Below, piece by piece: positions 8,270-18,300 of a stretch of DNA of 64,000 nucleotides. The notes below the pieces were generated by a model that did not search any database, was not told the DNA's origin, and saw only the letters and a program-made list of their open reading frames with translations. Source of the DNA: Pseudomonas jinjuensis (lineage in GTDB: Bacteria; Pseudomonadota; Gammaproteobacteria; Pseudomonadales; Pseudomonadaceae); NCBI RefSeq assembly GCF_900103845.1, contig NZ_FNIJ01000001.1, positions 367,659-431,658 of the forward strand. Direction: 5' to 3'. Position 1 is the first letter of the stretch; the number at the start of each line of letters is the position of its first letter. The translations under genes and the position numbers were made by a program.

Positions 8270-8310
8270 GGTCGCCTCCAATGCTGTTTTTTTCTGATGC
8301 TGCATGACCG

Positions 8311-8326
8311 AGCATAGTCCGTCCCT
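8311..8326 (-). promoter_or_regulatory. Weak sigma-54-like promoter candidate for gspGF
   Basis: On the minus strand AGGGAC-N5-ATGCT has the GG-N10-GC spacing and lies about 42 bases upstream of the gspG start. It matches the consensus less well than the other cluster promoters. Confidence 0.3.
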
Positions 8327-8390
8327 GCAAGAGCCATGCACGAACCCGTCGAAATGCCGTGGAGCGCTTGTAACGCCGGCGATACAGGGG

Positions 8391-8406
8391 CGGCACGGGC
8401 CTTGCC
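8391..8406 (+). promoter_or_regulatory. Sigma-54 promoter upstream of the lytic transglycosylase
   Basis: CGGCACGGGCCTTGCC fits the -24/-12 consensus TGGCAC-N5-TTGCA, with GG and GC exactly 10 bases apart. It lies 57 bases before the transglycosylase start at 8464. Confidence 0.65.
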
Positions 8407-8422
8407 TCGGTGTTTCGGCAGT

Positions 8423-8435
8423 GGGGAATTTCCCC
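8423..8435. promoter_or_regulatory. GGGGA-N3-TCCCC palindrome (candidate activator site)
   Basis: Perfect 13-bp palindrome GGGGAATTTCCCC between the divergent gspG and transglycosylase genes. The same architecture recurs at 33492-33504, and looser versions precede each oxidase gene. It could bind an enhancer-binding protein acting on either side. Confidence 0.5.
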
Positions 8436-8463
8436 GGAGTGCGCAACACAGGAGGTTCGGGGG

Positions 8464-9078
8464 ATGCGTGGACTCATCGCCGCATTGCTGCTCGCCCTGG
8501 TCGCCGGCAACCAGGCCGCCGCGGACATCTACGTGTCGCAGGGCGCCGATGGCAGCCTCACGCTGTCGAACATCAAGCGTCCCGGGCGCAGCTACATCAG
8601 GGTGGTGCGCGAGCCGCCGCCGGTGCGCGTGGCGGCGAAAGCCGCCGTCGACAAGCGTCCCGCCGAGCAGCGGCCCTACGCGGAAATCGTCAGCGCCGCG
8701 GCCGACGCCAATGACCTGCCGCCGGCCCTGCTGCATGCCGTGATCAGTACCGAATCGCGTTACAACGCCTCGGCGCTGTCGCCCAAGGGCGCCGCCGGGC
8801 TGATGCAGCTGATGCCGGACACCGCGCGGGACATGGGCGTGGCCGACGTCTGGGACCCGGCGGCGAACATCCAGGGCGGCGCGCGCTACCTGAAGAGCCT
8901 GCTGCAGATGTTCGACAACGACATTCCCCTGGCGGTGGCGGCCTACAACGCCGGACCGACCGCCGTCGCCCGCAGCGGCCGGGTGATCCCGCCCTATGCG
9001 GAAACCCAGCGCTACGTGCCCAGCGTGCTGGGCGAATATCGGCGCTTGCGTGGATTGAAACCGGACGCTCCGCTCTGA
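8464..9078 (+). CDS. Exported lytic transglycosylase (SLT family)
   Basis: 204-aa periplasmic peptidoglycan-cleaving enzyme. Signal peptide at residues 1-20 (MRGLIAALLLALVAGNQAAA), then a small DUF4124-like strand pair (DIYVSQGADGSLTLSN), then the SLT domain from about 75. The catalytic Glu is E97 in HAVISTESRYN, followed by GAAGLMQLMP and AVAAYNAGPTAV. The start at 8464 follows AGGAGG; the frame upstream to 8410 overlaps the promoter region. Placed between the gspG and oxidase genes, it may open the cell wall for assembly of the envelope-spanning export machinery, as dedicated transglycosylases do for other secretion systems. Confidence 0.85.
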   Translation: MRGLIAALLLALVAGNQAAADIYVSQGADGSLTLSNIKRPGRSYIRVVREPPPVRVAAKAAVDKRPAEQRPYAEIVSAAADANDLPPALLHAVISTESRYNASALSPKGAAGLMQLMPDTARDMGVADVWDPAANIQGGARYLKSLLQMFDNDIPLAVAAYNAGPTAVARSGRVIPPYAETQRYVPSVLGEYRRLRGLKPDAPL

Positions 9079-9088
9079 CCCGCTGATT

Positions 9089-9140
9089 GGGGAAAGCTGC
9101 CCCCCGCATCGGGGGATTTGCCCCAGTGGAAAGTTTCCAC
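9089..9140. promoter_or_regulatory. Cluster of G/C-block palindromes upstream of oxidase 1
   Basis: Three successive imperfect or perfect dyads: GGGGAAAGCTGCCCC, GGGGATTTGCCCC and the perfect GTGGAAAGTTTCCAC (9126-9140). They lie 50-100 bases upstream of the sigma-54-like promoter at 9190, the expected zone for an enhancer-binding activator. Confidence 0.5.
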
Positions 9141-9189
9141 ATGTTTGGAAACAAATTGAAATACAGCGACTTCCGCCATTCCGAATGGA

Positions 9190-9205
9190 TGGCACGCTAA
9201 TTGAC
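9190..9205 (+). promoter_or_regulatory. Sigma-54-like promoter of oxidase 1
   Basis: TGGCACGCTAATTGAC aligns with the promoters of the next three units (TGGC.T.....TTGCA) but has GA instead of GC at -12. The implied transcript would start near 9216, leaving a ~30-base leader with a GGGGAGAG ribosome site before the ATG at 9247. Confidence 0.6.
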
Positions 9206-9246
9206 GTGGCGCTCATATCGGCCCTGGAGGCCTGGGGGAGAGCGTC

Positions 9247-12200
9247 ATGAGCGAACGCGGTCGGCAGCAGGGGATTTTCGGTTGGAGCGGCACCGGGCTG
9301 GCGGTCCTCTCGCTGCTGCTGGGCGGCGGCCAGGCGCAGGCGGCGGTGCAGTGCCAGCGCAACCTGGTGGCCAATGTGGTCGCCATCGACCAGCCGCTGA
9401 TGTTCAACCGCCTCGGCGCGCAGAACGTCAACGGCATGATCTACGCCCTGCGCCGCGACGTGGTGGACGACCAGGGCGTGCTGCTGAGCCGCGGCGGCGC
9501 GGCGGTTCCCGGCCGGGTCGCGCTGCGCCCGGACAAGCGCCCGCGCCCTCTGGTGCTGCGCGTCGCCGCCGGCGACTGCCTGACCGTCAACCTGCAGAAC
9601 CTGCTCGCCTACCAGGCCAACCCGCACGGCAGCCACGGGCAGGGCGGCATAGGGGAGGAAGAGGACGAGGCGCCGGAGCCGGGTGTGGAGGAGGACGACC
9701 AGGTCAGTGACCGCCACGTCGGCTTCCACGTCAACGGCATGCAGGCGGTGGGCTCCATCGCCGACATCGCCAGCAACGTCGGGCGCAACGGCAACTACCT
9801 GGTCGAACCCGGCGCCAGCCACAGCTACGTGCTCTACGCCGAGCGCGAAGGCGCCTTCGCCGTCGGCAGCCAGGGCGCCACCTTCGGCGGCGAGGGCAGC
9901 GCCGGCAACGCCGGCAACGGGCTGTTCGGCCAGGTGGTGGTCGAGCCGAGGAATGCCCGCACCTACCGCAACGCCGTCACCGAGGAAGAGATGCGCCTGG
10001 CCAGCGCCGGCCGCACGCCGGCCGGCCAGCCGGTGATCGACTACGAGGCGCGCTACCCGAACCGCGAACCCTGGATCACCGAAGGCAGGGCCGGGATGCC
10101 GATCCTCGCCATGGTCGAGGGCAACGAGATCATCGACAGCGGCAGCGACGCCATCGTCATGGGCCCGCAGCCCGACGGCAGCTTCCCGCCCTCGACCTAT
10201 CCGCTGGAGAGCAGGGGCAAGCGCAACCCGGCGCTGCCCAACCGCCTGGAAGCCTTCCGCGATTTCTCCGCGCTGTTCGAGGATGAGGGCGTGGTGACCC
10301 AGGCGTTCCCCGCCTGGTGGGCCGACCCGGTGTTCGGCCACGTGCTGCAGCCGGGCCGCGACGGCTTCATGATCAACTACGGCAGCGGCGGTATCGGCGC
10401 GGAGATCGTCGCCAACCGCCTCGGCGTCGGGCCGATGCACGACTGCCTGGACTGCGCCTTCGAGGAGTTCTTCTTAAGCGCCAGCGCGGTGGGCGACGTC
10501 GGCATGCAGGTGGACGTGCCGGCCAACGTCGGCCTGGAAAACGTCGGGCCGGGGCAGACGCCGCCGCCGCAAGCCACTGGCGTCAAGGCGAGCATGGCGC
10601 TGTTCCCGTCCGAGCCGTCCAACGTCAACCACAGCTACATCGGCGACTTCGTGAAGATCCGCAATACCCACCAGGGCAAGGAACAGCACGTGTTCCACCT
10701 GCACGCCCACCAGTGGCTGTACAACCCCAACGACGACAACTCCGACTACATGGACGCCCAGGGCATCGGCCCCGGCGCTTCCTATACCTACGAGATCGCC
10801 AACGGCGGCTCGGGCAACCGCAACCGCGTGGCCGGCGACGCCATCTACCACTGCCACTTCTACCCGCACTTCGCCCAGGGCATGTGGAACATGTGGCGGG
10901 TCCACGACGTGTTCGAGGAAGGCACCAGGCTGGCGGTTTCCGCCCAGGGCGCCGATGGCTTCCACAGCGTGCCCTTCGCCCTGCGCAGCGGCCTGCCGGC
11001 GCCGGGGGCGCGGGCGTTGCCGGACGGGGAAATCGTCGCCGGCACGCCGATCCCGGCCATCGTCCCGCTGCCGGGCAAGGCCATGCCGCCGATGCCGGGC
11101 AAGGTGACGGTGGTGCCGAAGCTCGGCGAGCGCCTGGTGGCTGGCGACGATGAGAGCGAAACCGTGGTGGGCGCCATCGGTTCGCTGGCGAAGATCGACC
11201 GCAGCCCGGAGAACTACAACGCCGACGGCAGCCTGAAGAATCCCGGCTTCCCGTTCTGGGTCGGCGGCATGGAGAGCAGCGTCGGCCAGCGCCCGCCGAC
11301 CCCGCCGCTGGACATGCTCGATCCGGACAGGGCCCGCGCCCTGCACGATTCCGGCAACCCGCTGTGGGCCAACCTCGACCCGAACCAGGTGGCCGGCTGG
11401 GACGGCGGCCTGCCGCGGCATGCGCTGGACGGCATCGCCGCCGGCGGCGAAGCGCTGGTCACCACCTCGCCGCTGGACTTCACCAAGGAAATCACCCGCG
11501 CCAGGCCCATCTACCTGCCGGAGGAGGGCACCGACGTCGAGCAGGCGGCCATGGCCTACCACGCCCGGCTCGACCACCCGAGCTACGCCATCCTGCCCGG
11601 CCGCCAGACCCGCCCGGCGGCGTTCCGCACCAACGGCGCCCCGCCGGTGGCCGGCGCGCCCTTCTACGAACCGTGCATGGACGACCGCCAGAAACGCCTG
11701 ACCAGCAGTGCCGGCGCGGGGCTGTTCAACAGCGGCGAAAGCCTCGCCGCCATGACCTTCAGCGGCGCCTCGCCGTTCACCGCCGACCACCCGCGCGTGT
11801 ACAAGGCCGCCGACATCCAGTTCGACGCGGTGTTCAACAAGGTCGGCTACCACTTCCCGCAGTCCCGCGCCATCGCCCTGTGGGAGGACGTCTGGCCGGT
11901 GATCAGCAAGCAGAAGGCGCCCGAGCCGATGGTCATGCGCATCGACACCTTCGACTGCGTGATGTACCAGCAGACCAACCTGATCCCCGCCTACTACGAG
12001 ATGGACGACTACCAGGTGCGCACGCCCACCGACGTGGTCGGCCAGCACATCCACCTGCCGAAGTGGGACCTGACCGCCGCCGACGGCTCCGGCAACGGCT
12101 GGAACTACGAGGACGGCGTGCTTTCCCCGGCCACCGTGGTCGAGCGGATCAACGCCATCCGCGCGTACGACGCCTGCCAGCCGAACGACCCGCGCAACGG

Positions 12201-15027
12201 CACGGCGGACTGCCCGCAGGCCAGGGCGCATCCGTTCTTCAGCCACTACGGCCGCGCCGACTGGCTGGGCGCGCGCACCGCCATGCAGCGCTGGTTCGCC
12301 GACCCGGTGGTGAATACCCGCGGCATCGACCGCGGCCTCGGCACCATCTTCACCCACGACCACTTCGGCCCCTCGACCCACCAGCAGATCGGCCTCTACG
12401 GCACCGTGCTGGCCGAGCCGGCCGGCTCCACCTGGGCCCAGGCGGAAACCGGCGAGCCGCTGTACACCCGGCACGACGGCGGGCCGACCTCCTGGGAAGC
12501 GCTGATCAACACCGGCGACCTCGACGGCGACGGCAGGAACGACAGCTACCGCGAGTTCTTCCTCGAATACACCGACTTCCAGCACGCCTACGAGGCCGGC
12601 GTGTACGTCGGCGCCGGGCCGGACGGGGTGCCCGACCCGGCGGCCTATCCGGCCGGCGGCGACAGCTTCCGCTATGCGATCAACCCGCCCATGCGCGGCG
12701 GTTCCGGCAGCCTCATCGACGGCGGCACCGACCTCGCCGGCGGCCTGATGCCGGGCTGCCCGAGCCGGCCGTGCCCGCAGATCATCGACGGCGAGGACCC
12801 CGGCATGTTCTCGGTCAACTACCGCAACGAGCCGCTCGGCCTGCGCATCTACGACCCGCTGAAGACCGCGCCCGACGGCAAGGCCGGCATGCAGGCCGAT
12901 GGCTATGCCGGCGACCTCGCGTTCGCCCTGCAGAGCCGCACCGACCGCAGGATCGACGCGCTGAACAAGCGGCCCGGCGAGATCACCCATGCGGTCGGCC
13001 CCACCGGCGGCACCACCACCTTCCCGCCGCACATCAACCAGGGCGACATGCCCGGCGACCCCTTCACGCCGATGCTGCGCACCTACACCGGCGACAACGT
13101 GCGCCTGCGCGTGCACGCCGGCGGCTACGAGGAAACCCACAACGTCACCCTGCACGGCGTGAAGTGGCTGCATTCCGGCAGCGGCTTCGGCAGCAGCCCG
13201 AATTCCGGCTGGCGCTCGGCGCAGATGATCGGCATCTCCGAGCAGATGGGCTTCAACACGCCGGTGAGCATGCTCTCCAGCGCGGCCGGCGACACCGCCG
13301 ACTACCTGTACTCCATGGATGCCTCGCTGGAAGGCTACTGGTCCGGCATCTGGGGGATCATGCGCAACTACACCGCCCCGCGCGCCGACCTGGCGGCGCT
13401 GCCGAACAATCCGAAACCGCTGGCGGCGCGCAACACCACCGCGTTCAGCGGCATCTGCCCGCGGCTGTCCCCGAATCCGACGGGGATCGGCAGCCGGCCG
13501 ACGCCGCAGCGCAACTTCGAGGTGGTGGTGGCGCTGGCCAACGACATCCTGCCCAACCCGCTGAACCTGGCCATCGGCGATCCGCGGAACGCCGGCCAGC
13601 ACGTCGGCGGGCCGCTCAAGGCGGACGGCGGCACCCTGGTGTACAACCCGCGCGCGGTGAGCATTCCGCAGGTCACTGTGGTGGAGCCGGAAGAAGGCAC
13701 GGTATCGACCATCGGCGGTCACGCCGGCCCGCTGCACGATCCGACCGCGATCCTCTACGTGCGCAAGGCCGACCTCGATCCCGCCAGCGGCAGGCTCAAG
13801 CCCGGCGTGCCGGTCGAGCCGCTGGTGCTGCGGGTGAATGCCGGCGACTGCGTCAACGTCACCCTGGAGAACCGCCTGCCGGAAGTCATGCCGGACCTGG
13901 CGACCATGGCGGTGACGCAGAACGCGATCAAGCGCGACCGCTACGACGCCCGCGGCTCCACCACCTTCGGCAACAACCTGATGCGCCCGTCCAGCCATGT
14001 CGGCATGCACGCGCAGCTGCTGGCCTACGACATGACGAAATCGGATGGCTTCAACGTCGGCCTGAACGCCGTGCAGACCGTGCCGCCGCGGGCCGGCAGC
14101 AGCGGCGCGTATCCGACCCGCAGCTACCAGTACTACGCCGGCCACCTGGAGCGCGAAGGCAAGCCGGTCGCCCAGGCCGGGCGCAACGTCGACAACATCA
14201 CCGCCACCCCGGTGGAGTTCGGCGCCCTCAACCTGACCTCGGCGGACCTCATCAAGCAGCCGCAGAAGGGCCTCGGCGGGGCGATGGTGGTGCTGCCGGC
14301 CGGCGCGACCTGGACCGAGGACGCCAGCTCGCGGGCCAGCGCCACGGTGCAGCCGCCGGCCCCGGAGCCGGCCTATCGCGACTTCGCCCTGGTGTTGCAG
14401 AAGAGCCTGGGCCTGCGCTGGGCCGACGGCGCGCCGGTGGAGAACATCGGCGGCGAGGGCGCCGGCATTCCCGCCGACACCCAGGACAGCGGCGCCATGG
14501 CGATCAATTCGCGCAGCGAGCCGCTGTGGTTCCGCTTCGGCCTGGCGCCGGACACGCCCTTCGGCCATGCCGGCGGCTCCGGGCTGGCGGACCTGCCCAA
14601 CGCCTACATGGCCTACAGCAACGCGCTGGTGGGCGGCGACCCGGTGACGCCGGTGCTGCGGGTGAAACCGGGGCAGCCGTTCCGCACCCATCTGCTGCTG
14701 CCGGGCGGCGGCAGCCGCGGCACCACCTTCCAGCTGGCCGGGCACGTCTGGTCGTCCAGCCCGTTCCTGGCGGAGAAGACCGATGCCGAGGGATTCCCGC
14801 TGGCGCAGTCCGGCGTCGGCTCGACGCGCTTCGGGCTGAATCCGCTGGCCGCCTACATCGGCGCGCAGGAGAACATCCTGCCGGCGGCGCACTTCAGCTT
14901 CATGTTCCCCAGCGCCGGGGGCGCCAACGCGGTGAAGGGGGACTACCTGTTCCGCGACTATGCGGGGTTCGGCAACCTCTCGGGACTGTGGGGGATATTG
15001 CGGGTGACGGATGAGGCGGGGCAGTGA
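9247..15027 (+). CDS. Giant multicopper oxidase 1 (MnxG/MofA-like)
   Basis: 1926-aa exported multicopper oxidase, several times longer than three-domain laccases. A Sec-type signal peptide ends near residue 32 (AQAQA). Copper motifs visible: HLHAHQW (His 484/486/488), the type-1 site HCHFYPHFAQGM (His535, Cys536, His537, His541, axial Met546), GQHIHLP (His 934/936) and THDHFGPSTH (His 1037/1039/1045). Together these give one complete type-1 site and enough HxH pairs for a trinuclear centre. Repeated domain-ending motifs (GMWNMWRV, GIWGIMRNY, GLWGILRV) show that it is built of many cupredoxin domains, most without copper ligands. An acidic loop lies near residues 136-155. The size class matches MnxG and MofA, enzymes tied to Mn(II) oxidation; that substrate is inferred. 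First of three tandem paralogues with separate promoters. Confidence 0.88.
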   Translation: MSERGRQQGIFGWSGTGLAVLSLLLGGGQAQAAVQCQRNLVANVVAIDQPLMFNRLGAQNVNGMIYALRRDVVDDQGVLLSRGGAAVPGRVALRPDKRPRPLVLRVAAGDCLTVNLQNLLAYQANPHGSHGQGGIGEEEDEAPEPGVEEDDQVSDRHVGFHVNGMQAVGSIADIASNVGRNGNYLVEPGASHSYVLYAEREGAFAVGSQGATFGGEGSAGNAGNGLFGQVVVEPRNARTYRNAVTEEEMRLASAGRTPAGQPVIDYEARYPNREPWITEGRAGMPILAMVEGNEIIDSGSDAIVMGPQPDGSFPPSTYPLESRGKRNPALPNRLEAFRDFSALFEDEGVVTQAFPAWWADPVFGHVLQPGRDGFMINYGSGGIGAEIVANRLGVGPMHDCLDCAFEEFFLSASAVGDVGMQVDVPANVGLENVGPGQTPPPQATGVKASMALFPSEPSNVNHSYIGDFVKIRNTHQGKEQHVFHLHAHQWLYNPNDDNSDYMDAQGIGPGASYTYEIANGGSGNRNRVAGDAIYHCHFYPHFAQGMWNMWRVHDVFEEGTRLAVSAQGADGFHSVPFALRSGLPAPGARALPDGEIVAGTPIPAIVPLPGKAMPPMPGKVTVVPKLGERLVAGDDESETVVGAIGSLAKIDRSPENYNADGSLKNPGFPFWVGGMESSVGQRPPTPPLDMLDPDRARALHDSGNPLWANLDPNQVAGWDGGLPRHALDGIAAGGEALVTTSPLDFTKEITRARPIYLPEEGTDVEQAAMAYHARLDHPSYAILPGRQTRPAAFRTNGAPPVAGAPFYEPCMDDRQKRLTSSAGAGLFNSGESLAAMTFSGASPFTADHPRVYKAADIQFDAVFNKVGYHFPQSRAIALWEDVWPVISKQKAPEPMVMRIDTFDCVMYQQTNLIPAYYEMDDYQVRTPTDVVGQHIHLPKWDLTAADGSGNGWNYEDGVLSPATVVERINAIRAYDACQPNDPRNGTADCPQARAHPFFSHYGRADWLGARTAMQRWFADPVVNTRGIDRGLGTIFTHDHFGPSTHQQIGLYGTVLAEPAGSTWAQAETGEPLYTRHDGGPTSWEALINTGDLDGDGRNDSYREFFLEYTDFQHAYEAGVYVGAGPDGVPDPAAYPAGGDSFRYAINPPMRGGSGSLIDGGTDLAGGLMPGCPSRPCPQIIDGEDPGMFSVNYRNEPLGLRIYDPLKTAPDGKAGMQADGYAGDLAFALQSRTDRRIDALNKRPGEITHAVGPTGGTTTFPPHINQGDMPGDPFTPMLRTYTGDNVRLRVHAGGYEETHNVTLHGVKWLHSGSGFGSSPNSGWRSAQMIGISEQMGFNTPVSMLSSAAGDTADYLYSMDASLEGYWSGIWGIMRNYTAPRADLAALPNNPKPLAARNTTAFSGICPRLSPNPTGIGSRPTPQRNFEVVVALANDILPNPLNLAIGDPRNAGQHVGGPLKADGGTLVYNPRAVSIPQVTVVEPEEGTVSTIGGHAGPLHDPTAILYVRKADLDPASGRLKPGVPVEPLVLRVNAGDCVNVTLENRLPEVMPDLATMAVTQNAIKRDRYDARGSTTFGNNLMRPSSHVGMHAQLLAYDMTKSDGFNVGLNAVQTVPPRAGSSGAYPTRSYQYYAGHLEREGKPVAQAGRNVDNITATPVEFGALNLTSADLIKQPQKGLGGAMVVLPAGATWTEDASSRASATVQPPAPEPAYRDFALVLQKSLGLRWADGAPVENIGGEGAGIPADTQDSGAMAINSRSEPLWFRFGLAPDTPFGHAGGSGLADLPNAYMAYSNALVGGDPVTPVLRVKPGQPFRTHLLLPGGGSRGTTFQLAGHVWSSSPFLAEKTDAEGFPLAQSGVGSTRFGLNPLAAYIGAQENILPAAHFSFMFPSAGGANAVKGDYLFRDYAGFGNLSGLWGILRVTDEAGQ

Positions 15028-15045
15028 GGGCAGGGGAATCCCATG

Positions 15046-15069
15046 GTTCCCACGCTCCCGCGTGGGAAC
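15046..15069. repeat. Palindromic repeat after oxidase 1
   Basis: Arms GTTCCCACG and CGTGGGAAC separated by 6 bases, just after the oxidase 1 stop. Related to the palindrome at 6159-6176. It may double as a weak terminator, but no T-run follows. Confidence 0.55.
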
Positions 15070-15190
15070 GATTGAGGCAGGGAGGGACCTCGTGGGAGCT
15101 TCGGCCAATGGCAGGGGGGAGTGTGCGGCAGACCGCCGGGCCGTGGGTCGCGGCGGCTGCCGGCTGTCACAGGGGTGTCATACCGGAATT

Positions 15191-15216
15191 GGGGACATAA
15201 ACCCGTCGATTCCCCA
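15191..15216. promoter_or_regulatory. GGGGA...TCCCC dyad upstream of oxidase 2
   Basis: TTGGGGA and ATTCCCCA, head-on, 13 bases apart, about 53 bases upstream of the sigma-54 promoter at 15269. The 301-base gap 15028-15328 otherwise holds only the palindrome at 15046 and the oxidase 2 promoter and leader. Confidence 0.45.
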
Positions 15217-15268
15217 GTTTTTCAATGGCGGATTTCACAAGTATTTGAATTTTAACGCGTCAATTTAA

Positions 15269-15284
15269 TGGCTTGGTGATTGCA
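15269..15284 (+). promoter_or_regulatory. Sigma-54 promoter of oxidase 2
   Basis: TGGCTTGGTGATTGCA has exact GG-N10-GC spacing and a perfect TTGCA -12 element. It overlaps an in-frame ATG at 15284, so translation must start further downstream. Confidence 0.75.
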
Positions 15285-15328
15285 TGGTGATATCCCGCTA
15301 CTTCGGGAGGGGAGGGATTCGCCATGCG

Positions 15329-18300
15329 ATGCGACAAACCAACATTCACCGACAGGCTGCTGCCCGCTGGAGCGGCACCGGATTCATGGCCCTGGCCTGC
15401 CTGTTCGCCGCCGGCGAGGCGGAAGAAGCGCAGGCCGCCGCGGCCAGTTGCCAGCGCACGCTGGTCGCCAACGTGGTCGCGCTCGACCAGCCGCTGATGT
15501 TCAACCGCCTCGGTGCGCAGAACGCCAACGGCATGATGTTCGCCCTGCGCAGCGACGTGGTGGACGACCAGGGCGTGCCGCTCAGCCGCGGCGGCGCGGC
15601 GGTTCCCGGCAAGGTCAGCCTGCGCCCGGACAAGCGTCCGCGCCCGCTGGTGCTGCGCCTCGCCGCCGGCGAGTGCCTGCAGGTGAACCTGCACAACCTG
15701 CTGGCGTTCCAGGCCAACCCGAACAGCGATCACGACGAGTTCGAGGAAGAGGAAGGCGAGCTGGAGGAGGAAAACCAGGGCGAGAACTCCTTCAAGGTGG
15801 ATGACCAGGTCACCGACCGGCATGTCGGCTTCCTGGCCAACGGCATGCAGGCGGTGAACTCCATCGAGGACATCTCCGCCAACGTCGGCCGCAACGGCAA
15901 CTTCCTCGTCGCGCCCGGCAACAGCCGCAGCTACACCCTCTACGCCGAGCGCGAAGGCGCCTTCGCCGTCGGCAGCCAGGGAGCGACCTTCGGCGGCGAG
16001 GGCACCGCCGGCAACGTCGGCAACGGCCTGTTCGCTCAGGTGGTGGTGATGCCGAAGAAGGGCCGCGCCTACCGCAACACCCTCACCGAGGAAGAAATGC
16101 GCCTGGCCACCACCGGCCGCACGGCCGCCGGCCAGCCGGTGATCGACTACGAGGCGCGCTACCCGAACCGCGAGCCTTGGATCGCCGAAGGCAAGGCCGG
16201 GCTGCCGATCATCAACATGGTCAACGGCACGGAAATCGTCGCCAGCGACAGCGATGCCATCGTCATGGGCCCGGAAGCCGACGGCAGCTTCCCGTCGTCC
16301 ACCTACCCGCTGGAGAGCAAGGGCAAGCGCAACCCGGCGCTGCCCAACCGGCTGGAACCCTTCCGCGACTTCGCCGTGATGTTCCATGACGAGAACGCGG
16401 TCACCCAGGCCTTTCCCGGCTACTGGGCCGACCCGGTGTTCGGCCACGTGCTGGAGGCCGGCCGCGACTCCTTCATGATCAACTACGGCGCCGGCGGCAT
16501 CGGCGCGGAAATCCTCGCCAACCGCCTGGGCGTCGGGCCGATGCACGACTGCCTGTCCTGCGCCTACGAGGAATTCTTCCTCAGCGCGCACACGGTGGGG
16601 GATATCGCCCAACTGGTGGACGTGCCGGCCAACGTTGGCCTGGAAAACCTCACCCCCGGCCAGACGCCGCCGCCGGAAGCCACCGGCGTCAAGGCCAGCA
16701 TGGTGCTGTACCCGGCCGAGCCGTCGAACGTGAACCACAGCTACCTGGGCGATTTCGTCAAGATCCACAACACCCACCAGGGCTACGAGCACCACATCTT
16801 CCACCTGCACAGCCACCAGTGGCTGTACAACCCCAACGACGACAACTCCGACTACATCGACTCCCAGGCCATCGGTCCGGGCGCCGCCTATCTCTACGAG
16901 ATCGCCAACGGCGGTTCCGGCAACCGCAACCGCGTGTCCGGCGATGCCATCTACCACTGCCACTTCTATCCGCACTTCGCCCAGGGCATGTGGGCCATGT
17001 GGCGGGTGCACGACGTGTTCGAGGAAGGCACCAGGCTGGCGGTTTCCCAGGAGGGCGAGGACGGCTTCCACGACACCCCGTTCGCCCTGCGCAGCGGCCT
17101 GCCGGCGCCGGGCGCCCGCGCGCTGTCGGATGGCGAGATCATCGCCGGCACGCCGATTCCGGCCATCGTGCCGCTGCCGGGCAAGGCGCTGCCGCCGATG
17201 CCGGGCAAGGTGAGCGTGGTGCCGAAGCTCGGCGAGCGCATGGTGGCTGACGACGACGGCGGCGACGGCGAAACGGTAGTGGGCGCCATCGGCTCGCTGG
17301 CCCAGGTCGACCGCAGCCCGGAGAACTACAACGCCGACGGCAGCCTGAAGAACCCCGGCTACCCGTTCTGGATCGGCGGCATGGAAGCCACCGTCGGCCA
17401 GCGCGCGCCGACCCCGCCGCTGGACATGCTGACCCCGCAGAAGGCCCAGCAGTTGCGCGATTCCGGCAACCCGCTGTGGGTCAACCTCGACCCGAACCAG
17501 GTGGCCGGCTGGGATGGCGGCCTGCCGCGGCATGCGCTGGATGGCGTGGCCGCCGGCGGCGAGGCGGCAGTCACCACCACGCCGCTGGACTTCTCCAAGG
17601 AGCTGCTGCGCGCCCGCGCGGTGTTCTTCCCGGAAGAGGGCACCGATGTCGAACAGGCGGCCATGGCCTTCCACGCCAAGCTGGAACATCCCAGCTACAA
17701 GCTGCTGCCGGGGCAGCCGCCCATGCCGGCGGCGTTCCGCACCAACGGCGCTCCGCCGGTGGCCGGCGCGCCGTTCTACGAGCCGTGCATGGATGACCGC
17801 CAGAAGCGCCTGACCAGCGCCGCCGGCGCCGGCCTGTTCCACAGCGGCGAAGGCCTGGCCGCGGTGAGCTTCGCCGGTTCGTCGCAGTACACCGCCGACA
17901 ATCCGCGCGTGTACAAGGTGGCGAACATCCAGTTCGACGCGGTGTTCAACAAGGTCGGCTACCACTATCCGCAGACCCGCACCATCGCCCTGTGGGAAGA
18001 CGCCTGGCCGACCATCACCAAGCAGAAGGCGCCGGAGCCGCTGGTCATGCGCCTGAACACCTTCGACTGCGCGATGCTCCAGCAGACCAACCTGATCCCG
18101 TCCTATTACGAGATGGACGACTACCAGGTGCGCACCCCGACCGACGTGATCGGCCAGCACATCCACCTGCCGAAATGGGACCTGACCTCCGCCGACGGTT
18201 CGGCCAACGGCTGGAACTACGAGGACGGCGTGCTTTCCCCGGCCAGCGTGGTCGAGCGCATCCATGCGATCCGCGAGTTCAACCAGTGCGCGGATGGCGT

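Noticed and set aside
9247-9345. Tat signal peptides on the giant oxidases
   Set aside because: No twin-arginine S/T-RR-x-FLK motif is present before the hydrophobic core in any of the three; Sec export fits better.
8266-10440. Long minus-strand frame spanning gspG, the transglycosylase and the start of oxidase 1
   Set aside because: Low-complexity translation that overlaps three well-supported genes; same GC-driven artefact.
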